From Acanthosepion pharaonis (taxonomy: Eukaryota; Mollusca; Cephalopoda; Sepiida; Sepiidae): DNA of 64,000 nt. Location: assembly GCA_903632075.3 (NCBI GenBank), contig CAHIKZ030000127.1:322501-386500 (forward strand), given 5' to 3'. A program made the translations under genes and the position numbers. Of this stretch, positions 52,741-63,589 are shown one piece after another (the first letter of the stretch is position 1; each line of letters opens with the position of its first letter). The notes beneath the pieces were generated by a model that saw nothing but the letters and a program-made list of their open reading frames with translations, had not been told where the DNA came from and did no database searches.

Positions 52741-53049
52741 GTGTATATAAATATATATATAAAAGTGTGGCACCTTGCATTATTAGAAATATTCATAGAA
52801 ATATGATTTAATTTTTTTATAGGTTTACTAAACAGGTTGTTGATTTTTTTAAAACGGAAAATAATTGAGTTGAAAATAATTCACTAAGATTGTACTTGGA
52901 CGATCCTAAGGGAAGAAGAAGGAAGGGGAAAGAGAGAGGTTTAGAAATACAAAAAGCGGTCATTAACAAAAAAACACGAGTCAGAAAGATATCTTAGCTA
53001 ACATGTTGACCGAATTTTTAAAGACATTTGGAAGAATAGAATTAGAAAT

Positions 53050-54715
53050 AATAAAAAAAAGAAAGGAAAAGACATGATATCAAAACGGGCAGCGCTTGAT
53101 GAAAACCAGATATCGGTCAAAGCATCTAGCCTACTTTTGCGTAGAAAGACATCTTATCAATTTGGATAAAGAGAAATTTTGGGAACAATGAAAACGAAAT
53201 CTTAATCAGAGAAAAAGTGTCTTTTGGGTTGAGGGGTGACCGGTGGAGGCGTAATACAGATTCTGACCTGTTAAAAATTAGAACCCCACATTGACGAGTG
53301 AAAGATGTTTTCAATTCAGATAAATTAAGATTTTCTGACTGCCGGGTCTGACAAAAAAACAAGACGTGAAAAAAACGATTGTCTCAGATCACAGATGGCG
53401 ACAATATTCTTTCCTGAAGTCACAACTAATTAGCGGCAGGCTGTGTTGACAAAACCCAGGTGAGAAAAAAGCCAAGATTATCATTTTTCAGACCAAAGGA
53501 AAAAGGCCAACTTAGATTTTGTTTTTTAAAAACAAGAACGATGTAACCACGCCGAAAGGAGGAGAAAGGATGCTCGATCAATAACAATTGGTCGGAAACG
53601 ATCACGTGATCTGCAGAAAAGAAGAGAAAGAAATGCCGATCAGGAACCATTGGTCAAAAAACGGTCACCTGACATCTGAGAGACTAAGAGAGATGGGTGT
53701 GCACCTCCCACAAAAGGCACTATGAGGGAAGTAGGGGTGAAAAATAATAGCGATAATGAGAAGACAGAAATAATCACGACTTTTGAAATTATCGAGAAAA
53801 CCTGACGACAGACCCACCCCAGTTTGTTGCGGCGTCAATAAAAGCAGGACCCAGTTGACAGAAATCAGTTGGGTGGAGTTGCAGCTGGACCGCGGGCAGG
53901 GGATAGAGCCTGAACGCCGGGCATCGGGCCCACCCACTGCCCTTTTGCGGCAAAAAAAAGAATCCTCAGACAAGAAATCCTCCCAGCCCAAGTCGAAGAC
54001 AGAAGAGTTCAGCCCCGGACGGCAGCGAAGAGAAGATCACCTCGGACGACAGAGAGTTGTGGCTGAGTTGCGGCAAGAGATCCTTCCAGCCCAAGTCGAA
54101 ACAAGAGAACTTCCAGCCCAAGTCGAAGAAAAGAGAACTTCCAGCCTAAGTCGACGAAGAAGAAGAAATACAACTCAAGTCGAAGAGAAGAATCAACTGC
54201 GAATGATCGATAGAAATTAGCCCCATGTCGAACCAAACCACACTCCGACATACACAATTCTAAAAGTAGGCAATTGAAATCTTTAGGTTGTGTGATAGAA
54301 GCTTGTGCCATAGTGCACAGAGCGGTTGGGAAATGAGAACAATTTTGTTTTTATGTAACGGACATTAAGATATAAAAGGTTGTTACCCATTTTTTTCATC
54401 AGCAATCTTTTTGTCTCGTGAGTTTATTTTCTCTTTTATTTGTGTTTTGCCACCCCTGTCGGACTCACTTGTATCGCCCCAATCCTGCTGGTCCTGTCTG
54501 TCTAAGATCTAAACACAAAGGGGTAGACAGACCGAGATATGTACAGTTGCTTTAGTGACCAGGTATTGGAAGCGAAGGGAAAGGCGAGGCTGGTGATCAT
54601 CTGACCAAGGGTTGGAGTGGCACGCTTGGGACCCAGGAGGAGCGACGTCACCGTTGGTGCTGTAACCAAAGGATCCGACCCTGGGCCAGGTGTGTAACCG
54701 TCACAAAAGCATAAA
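53050..54715 (+). other. GC-richer segment, possible LTR-type or promoter-bearing insertion
   Basis: Base composition rises well above the flanks, especially at 53830-54200 and 54440-54710. A frame at 53783-54220 (145 codons) is rich in charged residues and repeats (ELPAQVE, EILPAQVETR; DNA unit TCCAGCCCAAGTCGAA about three times). A TATA-like AGATATAAAAGG lies at 54369. The right end reads GGTGTGTAACCGTCACA at 54690-54706. The features fit the LTR and leader of a retroelement, but no second LTR, primer-binding site or pol was found, so the class is open. Confidence 0.4.
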
Positions 54716-54784
54716 TAAAAAAAATTAAAATAAGACATTTGCACTTTTCTTTTAACCTTTATTTCTTTCTGTCTCTCTCAACTA

Positions 54785-55065
54785 ATGTCTTTTATTAGTA
54801 CATTCCTTTGGGATATAGTATGGAATGCTTAACTGATCAATGACCATCTCTTTACATCTGTGTTTGTAAATGCACAGGACAGTCTAGGGATCTCATTTCC
54901 TCCTTGTCATACTCCTCATGAGATTTGAATTGCTTCTGTATTGGGGGTTCTTGCCAGATATATAATAAAGTTCCTCTATGAGACAGATGCATTCAGAGCT
55001 TAGGAGGCAATTTCTAATGGATGAGAAGTTTATTATAGATAGATCAGCAAGATTTTTCAAAATCC
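54785..55065 (-). pseudogene. LINE reverse-transcriptase fragment
   Basis: ATTCCTTTGGGATATAGTATGG, CTTAACTGATCAATGACCATC, TTTGTAAATGCACAGGAC and CTCCTCATGAGATTTGAATTG follow the same order as 52330-52500 and 59720-59880. Only non-contiguous coding remains. Confidence 0.7.
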
Positions 55066-55464
55066 AGTGAGTAGGTCAAGTGGACAAATGAGTTCAAGTT
55101 TTCACAGGGGCAAATTCTTTTATTTTGATTTGAAATAAAATTTAAAGTGGCACACATCTGAGAGAATTTCCAAATTGAATTTTTCATGTCAGTCAAAATT
55201 ACTGTTAAGAAAATGTGCAAAAGAAAATTGGTTCTCCTGGAGAACTGGGGTTGGGAATGGGGATGATTGACTGGTAAGCGATGTGGCTATGGAGAAAAGA
55301 AAAAATGCAGTCCCAAGTGACTGGAGTAAGGTAAATTGCCTGTGAAAGAAAATAATCGTTATTTGGGCTGGAAGCCAATGAATGAAATACTGTCAGACAG
55401 AGAATGAGTTAAATTTAAATGACAAAGGAAAACGTTTAAAGAAAAAGAAGACGCAAAATTAGTA
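55066..55464. other. Non-coding, no recognised feature
   Basis: Nothing recognised. It grades into purine-rich DNA after 55400. Confidence 0.45.
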
Positions 55465-56232
55465 AAAGAAAGGAAGAGAGAAGTGAAAGAAAGAGAAAAG
55501 GAAAGAACAGGTGAGAGAAAATGAAAGAAAAGGAAAAGAGAGAGAGAAGAAAGGAAAATAGAGAGAGAAGAAAGAAAAAGAGAGGGAGAAGAAAGAAAAA
55601 GAGAGAGAGAAGAAAGAATAAGTGGGGAAAAGAAAGAGAGAAAAAAGAAAGAGAGACAAAAAAGAAAGAGAGAGAAAAAGGAAAGAGAGAGAAAAAGGAA
55701 AGAGAGAGAAAAAGGAAAGAGAGAGAAAGAAAAAAGAAAGAGAAAAAAAGAAAGAGAGAAAAAAGAAAGAGAGAAAAAAGAAAGAGAGAAAAAAGAAAGA
55801 GAGAAAAAAGAAAGAGAGAAAAAAGAAAGAGAGAAAAAAGAAAGAGAGAAAAAAGAAAGAGAGAAAAAAGAAAGAGAGAAAAAGAAAGAGAGAAAAAAGA
55901 AAGAGAGAAAAAAGAAAGAGAAAAAGAAAGAGAAAAAAAGAAAAGAGAGAAAAAAGAGAGAAAAAAGAAAAGAGAGAAAAAAGAAAAGAGAAAAAGAAAG
56001 AGAGAAAAAAGAAAGAGAGAAAAAAGAAAGAGAGAAAAAGAAAGAGAGAGAAAGAAAAGAGAAAAAAGAGAGAAAAGAAAAGAGAAAAAGAAAAGAGAAA
56101 AGAAAAGAGAGAAAAGAAAAGAGAAAAAGAAAAAGAGAGAAAAAGAAAAAGAGAAAAAGAAAAAAGAAAAAGAGAGAGAGTAAAAAGAAAAAGAGAGAGA
56201 GAAGAAGGAAAGAAGAGAAAAGGAAGGAAAAA
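55465..56232. repeat. 0.77-kb purine (GAGA/GAAAAA) tract
   Basis: Plus strand nearly all A and G with units such as AGAAAGAGAGAAAAA. At 55740-55900 a 15-16-bp unit (AAAGAGAGAAAAAAGA) repeats about ten times. Open frames on both strands are artefacts of composition (Lys/Arg/Glu or Phe/Ser/Leu only). Confidence 0.98.
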
Positions 56233-56576
56233 AATCAACTGATTTTCCTTCAGAATACTTTAAACTTCAGATTTTTTTGTTAACATTTGTTATGTTTGGT
56301 CTGGCACAAGGCAAATGTACATAGAAAACTTCAATGCTGATTGTAGAAATTACCCTAGTCTTCATATCACCCCTTAAATCATCTCACAAGAGAAATCCTC
56401 AGATTATCTTGAAAGCAAATTATGTAGAAACCTCAGTTGCTGGACTGACAAGGCAAGCTTTGCACACTCAAACCAATACTGGGTGAATGGAAGCAGGTGA
56501 CTAGAAAAGGAAGAAAACCTGAGATAATGTTGGTTCGGCTGCACATGGAACACACACATACCCCCCCCCATTCATA

Positions 56577-56785
56577 GTTGAATCAAGATCAATCAACATG
56601 TACAAGCCAAGCTGTACTCTTGGTGAAATACATTTTAACTGAATGCACTCACTTAGTACTTATAAGACATAAATACTACAAAGAAACCAACATGAGAAAA
56701 CTATTTGAAAATACTGAAAATATCAACATAATGTCCTACCTTAGAGAAATAGGTATATACCAAAACATATATCATCTACAATAGA
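56577..56785 (+). pseudogene. LINE C-terminal fragment
   Basis: The plus strand encodes LVKYILTECTHLVLIRHKYY, KETNMRKLFENTENINIMSY, LREIGIYQNI. The C-P/T-x-x-x-x-R-x-x-Y and LF...I-x-x-YL-x-E-x-x-x-Y pattern is the usual end of LINE reverse transcriptases. An almost identical copy lies at 58740-58990. The tail is AACTATCTATATCTATAAAAC. Confidence 0.8.
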
Positions 56786-56794
56786 TGATCTACA

Positions 56795-57130
56795 AACTAT
56801 CTATATCTATAAAACGTAAGATGTGTATGTGCATTATTAATGCCCGTCCACATTTCTCGACTGATTTTGATGAAATTGTACACACATGTTGCAAATTTAT
56901 TAACTTAGGTCAAGACCAACATTTCAGTCTCCAGGCCTCCAGATTTGGCAGAAAAATCAATAAAGCTGAAGGTGGGTATGACTTTTTGCAAAAACCAAGG
57001 CAAAGTGACACGCAAACAAAATTTTTACTAGATGAGCTGATGTTCTTTGCACTCAATGCAAACATCGCTCAGGTTTATCTAGCATGCTTAATAGTTTTCC
57101 TGCAAAATTGGTTTCACATAAAAAATTGAA
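56795..57130 (+). repeat. Interspersed repeat fragment starting ATCTATAAAACGTAAGATGTG
   Basis: It shares CTGATTTTGATGAAATTG with 30985-31015. A 114-codon frame (RPHFSTDFDEIVHTCCKF, then NLGQDQHFSLQA) resembles the short frame HFSTDFNKTSQ found in the repeats at 33830, 37020 and 61980 on the other strand. The frame is probably a by-product of the TE sequence, not a gene. Confidence 0.45.
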
Positions 57131-57975
57131 AAAAACTGAAAAATCAGGTTATTTGTAATACTTAAAATAAAACCTTGAATAACCTCAATTTTTAGCTGAA
57201 TTTTTTCTAACATGTCACAAAAAATTTGCCATCATGCAAGAAATAAGATAGTGTGGTTTTAGTCCTGCTTGCTTCCCCACATATAATGAAAATTCACAAA
57301 AAACTGTTCAAAAAGCCAGTTTTTCAGCCATAACTCCCCAATTTTTCATCTGATGATTTCCAAATTAGCCATGTAAATTACATATGGCACACAAATTGTC
57401 TTGCGTGAATGTTTGGTTTAGATTATTTCAGTTAAGAGGACAAAATCTGCAACAAATTAGATCCAAAATTGGCTTTTGCTAATAGTTTCTTCATATGACT
57501 TCATCCTAAATTGGCATTCAAACAACCTTTGATACAAAGAAGGGAAAAATTCTTGAAGAACCTCTTATTAATCCCAGCTTTACAGTAAACATGCAAAGAA
57601 GGGGTGGGAGTTCATTCGTTTGCACTTTCAGTTGAATCAAGTTCTGATGCTTCATCCCTGTTTTTGTTTCATTATTAGATTTGTGAACAATGCCTTACTA
57701 TTTGACAGTTATTACAGCCATAGGAAATTTACTGAATATCTAAAACATTGAAACAATTTAACCACACAAAAAGGTTTTATCAATAGAATTCCTTTAAGAA
57801 CAATCAAACACTTGTGAAGGACATACCATATAAAAGATGGGGAGTAGCTTAGTATACCAATGGATGATGCATGCAAGCAGGGATACAGGTAGACATTTCT
57901 AGATGGGGGCTGCAGGTATACAGGGGGTGCAGTTATACAATTGCAACCATGTACATCCAAGCAATGGCGGGTACC
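57131..57975. other. Non-coding, no recognised feature
   Basis: A 106-codon minus frame at 57712-58032 overlaps the modular-repeat head and has no recognisable domain. Confidence 0.4.
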
Positions 57976-57979
57976 TTGG

Positions 57980-58150
57980 CTATTATCTATATCAAACATA
58001 CATCTAACCTGAAAGTATGATATTCCATGCAAAATATCTGGGATTGAAGCTATAAAATTGCATTAAAAATATTTACATTTTGGCATTAAATGACCCATAT
58101 AGCTATTGATATGCCACTAAATTAAAATAAACAAATAAACCAACCAAACA
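57980..58150 (-). repeat. Modular repeat, head only
   Basis: On the minus strand: GGTTTGTTTATTTTAATTT, AGTGGCATATCAATAGC, TATGGGTCATTTAATGCC, then GGAATATCATACTTTCAGGTTAG. The same head recurs at 59000-59185 with matching continuation (CTTTCAGATTAAATGTAGG). Confidence 0.7.
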
Positions 58151-58448
58151 GAATTTGTGGATGTAAGCATAGTTTGGTGTTGGGTAATAAGCTTCAGCAA
58201 TAGCACCAGTGCATAGCCAGTCATGGTGACTATAAAGGAAAATAGTACTTTGTTATTGAAAACTTGCTTTGTCTATTGTGCCCCCTGTATTTATTGAAGT
58301 TTCTAATATAAACAAGAATGTCAACCAAGAAGAATGAGCAAGAGTTATAAATAAAACATTTTGTTCCATCATTTCACTTGGCATATTGGGCTTTAAGTTT
58401 CTTTAACAATCTAAAAAATGCTAATCACTGTTCAATGACTTACTTTAC

Positions 58449-58552
<104 letters not shown>

Positions 58553-58739
58553 TTGCTGCAAAAGTAATATCTATCAATGGCAGATGTTGGTCCTATTGGT
58601 TAAACTTTTCTGCCAATAGTCTTTTTTTGCTTTGTTCATGATAGCAGTTGAAAAATCTAGCAAAATGATGTCTGACATGAAAGGGTGTGCATAACAGAAA
58701 TCTGTGCACACATTAACATTTGCCCACATTTGTTAAATG

Positions 58740-58990
58740 TTTATGGTGACAAAGTCGTGGATGTTGAAGAATGAAGGTCAACCAAAATGGACAAAATGGC
58801 AAGATGTACTCTTGGTGAAGCACATTTTAAATGAATGGACTCACTTAACACCCATAAGACATAAATACTACAAAGAAACTAACATGAGAAAACTATTTGA
58901 AAATGATAAAACCATCAACATAATGCCCTACCTTCAAGAAATAGGCTTATAGCAAAACATATAACACCTGCAATAGGTCATCTACAAAGT
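58740..58990 (+). pseudogene. LINE C-terminal fragment
   Basis: The plus strand encodes VLLVKHILNEWTHLTPIRHK, YYKETNMRKLFENDKTINIM, PYLQEIGL and a stop at 58950. It is about 90% identical at DNA level by eye to 56590-56760. Both copies are followed by a TATCTATAAAAC tail. Confidence 0.8.
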
Positions 58991-58999
58991 ATATATCTA

Positions 59000-59185
59000 T
59001 AAAACCTACATTTAATCTGAAAGTATAAAATTATGTGCAAAATATCTGGGGATGAATCCATACAATCACCTTCCAAATACATTTTGTTAAAGACAAAATT
59101 TTGTACAAAATATTCAGATTTCAGCATTAAATAACCCATAGAGGTGTTGATATGCTACTAAACAAAATCAACTAAATCAAACATC
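59000..59185 (-). repeat. Modular repeat, head only
   Basis: On the minus strand: TTTGATTTAGTTGATTTTG, TAGCATATCAACACCTCTATGG, GTTATTTAATGCTGAAATC, GAATATTTTGTACAAAATTT. It directly follows the LINE tail at 58990, as the head at 57980 follows LINE-related sequence. Confidence 0.75.
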
Positions 59186-59499
59186 AGTTACTCTCAGATT
59201 GAATTCTAACAGTTAGATTTTGAGTATATTGTTTTTGTAATATAAAAATGTAACTGATGTGACAATGACAACTACCAGCTTTGGGGTTGAGACACAAAAT
59301 GTGGGCCTGAAGGCTATACAGTAGAATAAATAAAACCAAAAATGTCTGTTTTCTCTGAGAGACAACAGAACATTGAAAAAACAATTTAGAATATATCTAA
59401 AATTGGCATATGAAATATAGAAAAAGAATAAGATTTGGCTTTGGAGAATTACCATATTGGATTTAAAAGACAAGCCCTTTATTTGCAATGTACAATCCA

Positions 59500-59965
59500 C
59501 AAGATACAAGCCATCACTGCTTTCATTCCAATTCTAGATCATAATTTCTATTTATTGGGAGATCATACTTTTTGTTTATTCTTAAAATACTTGGTAGAGG
59601 ATGTTGATTTTTCTATTCAAGATCCCAAATATAAATACACATGTCATCCACATCGCACTTTCCCACTCATCCTCAGTACAGTGGCCTTGGGAGGGAAAGC
59701 AGGATCATTGTCGTCTATTTCTAGATTTATTTAGGATGTTGTATGGAATGTTTAAATGGTTAGTGCCCATCTCTTCACATCTGTGTTTGTAAATGCACAG
59801 GCTGTAGTCTAAGAAAAGATTAAATAGACTAGGGATCTCTTCCTCCTTATCATACTCTTCATGGGACTTGAAATATTTCTGTATTGGTGTTCTTGCCAGA
59901 TATCCAAGATTTTGCAGACAAATAATATTCCTCTACAAGACCAATGTATTCACATTGGTATATAT
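59500..59965 (-). pseudogene. LINE reverse-transcriptase fragment, longest copy of its family here
   Basis: It covers the regions present separately at 49905, 52285 and 54785. On the minus strand it has GTGAATACATTGGTCTTGTAG, CTGCAAAATCTTGG, then the SSGVRQG-equivalent (AAGTCCCATGAAGAGTATGA), TAGACTACAGCCTGTGC and GAAAGTGCGATGTGGATGACAT (the AD-box region). Stops and frameshifts throughout. Confidence 0.75.
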
Positions 59966-60336
59966 ACAATCCACAGATATCCCAATTATGAATTTTAACT
60001 GGGGAAAAAAAATAATTCATATTTGATGACCTTTGGTTAAGTTTTATTCAAGTCAAAATTTCATAAAAATGTCTGACAATCTCAAATTACAAGCTCCATT
60101 TTGGTTCCAATATTACATTACCAAACTAATTCTGAGGAAGAAGCTACACATTTAAAGCCAACAAGATGCCATTGTAATTTTGTTCATGTTTTTCTCTAAT
60201 AACATGACAATAATATCAGAAACGTTTTTTTAATTTCAATTCAGAATTTTAAAAAAATAAAATCTTTGAAAAACATGTGATCATCAATCTATTTATAGAC
60301 CAGAGCTTTATATTTCTTCACATCCATCAAAAACTC

Positions 60337-60340
<4 letters not shown>
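59966..60340. other. Non-coding, no recognised feature
   Basis: AT-rich sequence, nothing recognised. Confidence 0.45.

Positions 60341-60379
<39 letters not shown>
60341..60379. repeat. (TA)n microsatellite
   Basis: About 19 TA units. Confidence 0.95.
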
Positions 60380-60382
<3 letters not shown>

Positions 60383-60409
60383 GTAATGTTATAAACTTTT
60401 ATATATCAA

Positions 60410-60798
60410 GAACAGTTTTAGAGGAAAGATGTATGACAAAGTGGAAAAATGTTTCCTACTGTCATATATATATATTATATTTGGTTGGAGAGATGTGAGT
60501 TTGTGACCCTGGGTGAGCATGCATCGATGTTTGCATCGGTATGATGACACAACGAGGTCATTTCCCCCACCACTTCCATAATAACGCCAATACACGCAAT
60601 CTACATAAACCCAAAATTTAAAAAAATTAATCAGTTTGTCTGATGATCGCTAAAGCGTGAAACCCAGGGTCACAAACTCACATCTATCCAACCAAATATG
60701 TTAGCTCTATCTCCGATATTGAGTGCTTTCTGATAAGTACCGCGCATATAATATATATATATATATATATATATTTATTTATATACACACACTTTTCA

Positions 60799-60835
<37 letters not shown>

Positions 60836-60963
60836 GAGAGAGAGATATGTATGACAAAGTGGAAAATATTTTCATGTGACACATTTTGTCCCTAAGGGAT
60901 GAAACATGTTACAGGAAAACTTTTTCCACTTTGAGATTGTCATATATATATATATATATATAT
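60410..60963. repeat. Cluster of hairpins between TA tracts
   Basis: Arms ATATTTGGTTGGAGAGATGTG/AGTTTGTGACCCTGGGT at 60477-60515 pair with ACCCAGGGTCACAAACTCAC at 60661-60699. At 60847-60953 ATGTATGACAAAGTGGAAAA faces TTTTTCCACTTTGAGATTG, the same terminal motif as the Penelope fragments at 14250, 14640 and 15838. One more TATGACAAAGTGGAAAAATG lies at 60431. TA tracts occur at 60748-60774, 60799-60818 and 60942-60963. Confidence 0.75.
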
Positions 60964-61173
60964 AAAAAATGTTAAAAGTTGGCATATTTATAGAGGAAAA
61001 GTGCTCAGTATCAGAGACAGAGCATTTATATAGAGAAACTGTATAAACATAGGTATCAACACTGCATGGTGACTGTCAGTGTCGCATATCAATCCAATCT
61101 TCAGATTAGATTAGATCAAGTCAACATGATGTGTTGATTCTTCTTCCCTAATTCATATATATCTCACACACAC

Positions 61174-61288
61174 ACAGTGCTGAAAAGTTCTTGGTTTAAT
61201 CAAGAAGGGATTCTAAAACAAATGTTTATTGATTTGGCTAAATTTTGAGAAAGGCGGATGGGCCCAAAACTTTTTAGCAACTCCTTGT
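61174..61288. mobile_element. Possible mariner-type MITE, about 110 bp
   Basis: The left end CAGTGCTGAAAAGTTCTTGG and the reverse complement of the right end (AGTTGCTAAAAAGTTTTGGG) agree in most positions. This suggests terminal inverted repeats of about 20 bp around a short non-coding core. CA/TG dinucleotides flank it, so target duplications cannot be judged. Confidence 0.45.
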
Positions 61289-61429
61289 GTGTGTATGTGT
61301 GTACACAGGTATGTGTTATAGAATCGGTTAATTGACTTTTTTTTGTGGCTTACCTATCCATCATTTAAAGCCAAAATATATTTTGGGTTGTAAGAATAAA
61401 TCTTTGTTTTTTTTGGTGAATAACAATGA

Positions 61430-61600
61430 TTTTTCCAGATAAATTCCTACTATTTAACCCATAGCTACAGCGGTGATTGTGGCATACCTTTCCCAATTAT
61501 GTTTGCATGTAAGTGAATGTAATGAACCTGACTGGAATTTGAACTCAGCTCTGATTTTTCATTCTAAGTTGCTATCCATAACACTATCTGCATATTTACG
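61430..61600 (-). mobile_element. tRNA-derived SINE, family A
   Basis: CTACTATTTAACCCATAGC, CATACCTTTCCCAATTATG, TTGCATGTAAGTGAATGTAA and GGAATTTGAACTCAGC (box B, reverse) follow the family A order. The tRNA head ends at CTATCCATAACAC. Confidence 0.75.
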
Positions 61601-61601
61601 T

Positions 61602-61602
61602 G

Positions 61603-61640
<38 letters not shown>

Positions 61641-62311
61641 TCGTTAGTAGAGCCCGTTGCCGGGGATGTAACAAAGAGATAGATCAAGTATCAACCATCA
61701 TAAAGACAGAAAAATAAAATTGACAAAGATTATTGTTTAAGGTTGATGGACACGCATGTCTTAATTAGTTTTTGTTTGTTTTTGGTTTTTTACGAATTGG
61801 TCAAACCCAAACTCAAACAAAAACATTGTTTTCAATCATTATGAGTCTATCGATTGAATAGAATTTTATTATAAACAATTGTCTTGTAAATGGAATTTTT
61901 AAAGCATTCTGAATGTAAAAATAAAGAAAAAAGTGTGCAAGACAATAAGAAACACTACCTGCCAAAAAAAAAGTGAAGTTTTGTTGAAATCAGTTGAAAA
62001 ATGTAGGAAATCCGATCCCATATATAAACGAACGAACACACACACACAAACAACCTGGGATTTATAATAAGTATAACTCGATATGAGTTGTCCCCCTTTC
62101 ATTCTTGCGATGACTCTTAATCGTGTTTTCAAGTTGATTTCATGCAAAAACAATTGTGTTTTTCTAATTTTTGGCACTGTCAGAACCACCGGAAGGTAAT
62201 TTTACGTAGTCCTGTGTAGTTTTGTTGAAATCGGTTGAAAAATGTAGGAAATCCGATCCAATATATAAACATACAGACACACACTCACACAAACTGGGTT
62301 TTATAATAGTA

Positions 62312-62349
<38 letters not shown>
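61602..62349 (+). repeat. Terminally conserved repeat flanked by (TA)n on both sides
   Basis: (TA)n at 61602-61640, head TCGTTAGTAGAGCCCGTTGCC, interior GATAGATCAAGTATCAACC and CTTGTAAATGGAATTTTTAA. The block GTTGAAATCAGTTGAAAAAT to CACACACA occurs twice (61980-62065 and 62222-62290). The tail is GGGTTTTATAATAGTATGA and then (TA)n at 62314-62349. It is about 90% identical to 36446-37135 over the interior. Confidence 0.85.
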
Positions 62350-62362
<13 letters not shown>

Positions 62363-63140
62363 CGTTAATAGAAAATTGTAACTAAATGTTATCAACAAAC
62401 ATTAATTTAAGAAAAGAAATGAAAGCAAAAAAAAAAATCTCCTGAAGAAATAAATCATTCAGTTGAAAAAGCAAATCATGAGCAGAATTTGTAGAATTCA
62501 AAAGAAAAATCAATAATCCATGAAAAGATTCTGTTTACCAGTTTCTGGAATGTCACTGTGCAGTTGCAAAATAAATGCTTCATTGAACTCTCAAACACAA
62601 GTTCTAAATCCAATCTTTAAGCATAAAGACAGTGAAACTTGTTGAAGCTTAGCTCTGCCTCTAACACAATAACGAGAAAACAAGCACTAGAAGAATGTAT
62701 AGCACCAATCTGACAACTGGAAGAGATCTTAAATTATACATCATTAGACAAAATGATAATGCATAAAACTGTCTTATGGTTTCTGATGAATGAAATGCCA
62801 ATTTTAAACTGACAGAAGAAAGATAAGGTAACCCTATTTATTTTGATTAAGTGATTCATTTTCTATAGCGTATTTAACCTTCATTTGCTTTGCACAAAGT
62901 TTATCTTGCCATTGAAAGTGACCGATCCCTGGATTCTAATTTGTCTGAATTTTATAGTTGTGTTGTCATATCCTGCTATGGAAACAGGAAACAGCTTTGA
63001 GTGAAATTAACAATAAGGATACTGCAATTGAAAGGCCTTGAAAAAGAATGCAGTAGAAAGGGAAGTAATATTAATAATGCAAGGTGCTAAAGGTTAAAAT
63101 CTGGAAATATTTTTACATTGTAAGAATTTTTTTTTTTTTT
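62350..63140. other. Non-coding, no recognised feature
   Basis: No motif-bearing frame and no recognised repeat. A T run lies at 63128-63140. Confidence 0.45.
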
Positions 63141-63144
63141 TAAA

Positions 63145-63440
63145 TAATAATGGTTTAATGATACAAGTCTCACTAATCCATAACAGGAGGGAAAAGAGGT
63201 AGATTCATTCCTTTCCCAAAAGTATTTGCATGTAAGTAAATATAATGAACCCAACAGGAATTAGAACTTTCCTCCCCGATTAACAATTCTGAGCCATTAT
63301 CCATTACATTTCATAAACATCCAAGCATACATCACCTGGTATTGTCAGTCACCCATCTAGGTACTGACCAGGCTCGATGTTGGTTAACTTCAGTGATTGT
63401 ATGGCAACCAGTGTTTCAACATGATATGGCCGTAAGCCTT
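63145..63440 (-). mobile_element. Chimeric 5S rRNA/tRNA-headed SINE, better preserved copy
   Basis: The minus strand from 63438 reads GGCTTACGGCCATATCATGT, TGAAACACTGGTTGCC, AATCACTGAAGTTAACCAAC, ATCGAGCCTGGTCAGTACC, TAGATGGGTGACTGACAATA, CCAGGTG. This follows animal 5S rRNA nearly end to end (about 107 bases), including the internal control region. About 30 bases later comes a tRNA-like unit (GTAATGGATAATGGCTCAG, box B AAGTTCTAATTCC), then the family A body (TTTACTTACATGCAAATAC, GGAAAGGAATGAATC). Confidence 0.85.
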
Positions 63441-63589
63441 TTGAAAATTTGATACAGTCCTGTTTAACTGAAAGTGAGAAAGACAACATGGCATGAAGTA
63501 ATGAATAGCGAGCTAGATTGGTTGACCATTATTTTGGTTAAATTTGATTATAGTTCCAGCTTTCACTCTTGAACTCGATTATTAATCTC

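Noticed and set aside
55459..56242. Open frames of 206-259 codons on both strands
   Set aside because: Composition artefact of the second GA tract (Lys/Arg/Glu on one strand, Phe/Ser/Leu on the other).
63332..63438. Functional 5S rRNA gene
   Set aside because: Many substitutions relative to expected 5S rRNA and fused to a tRNA-like SINE body; treated as a SINE head.
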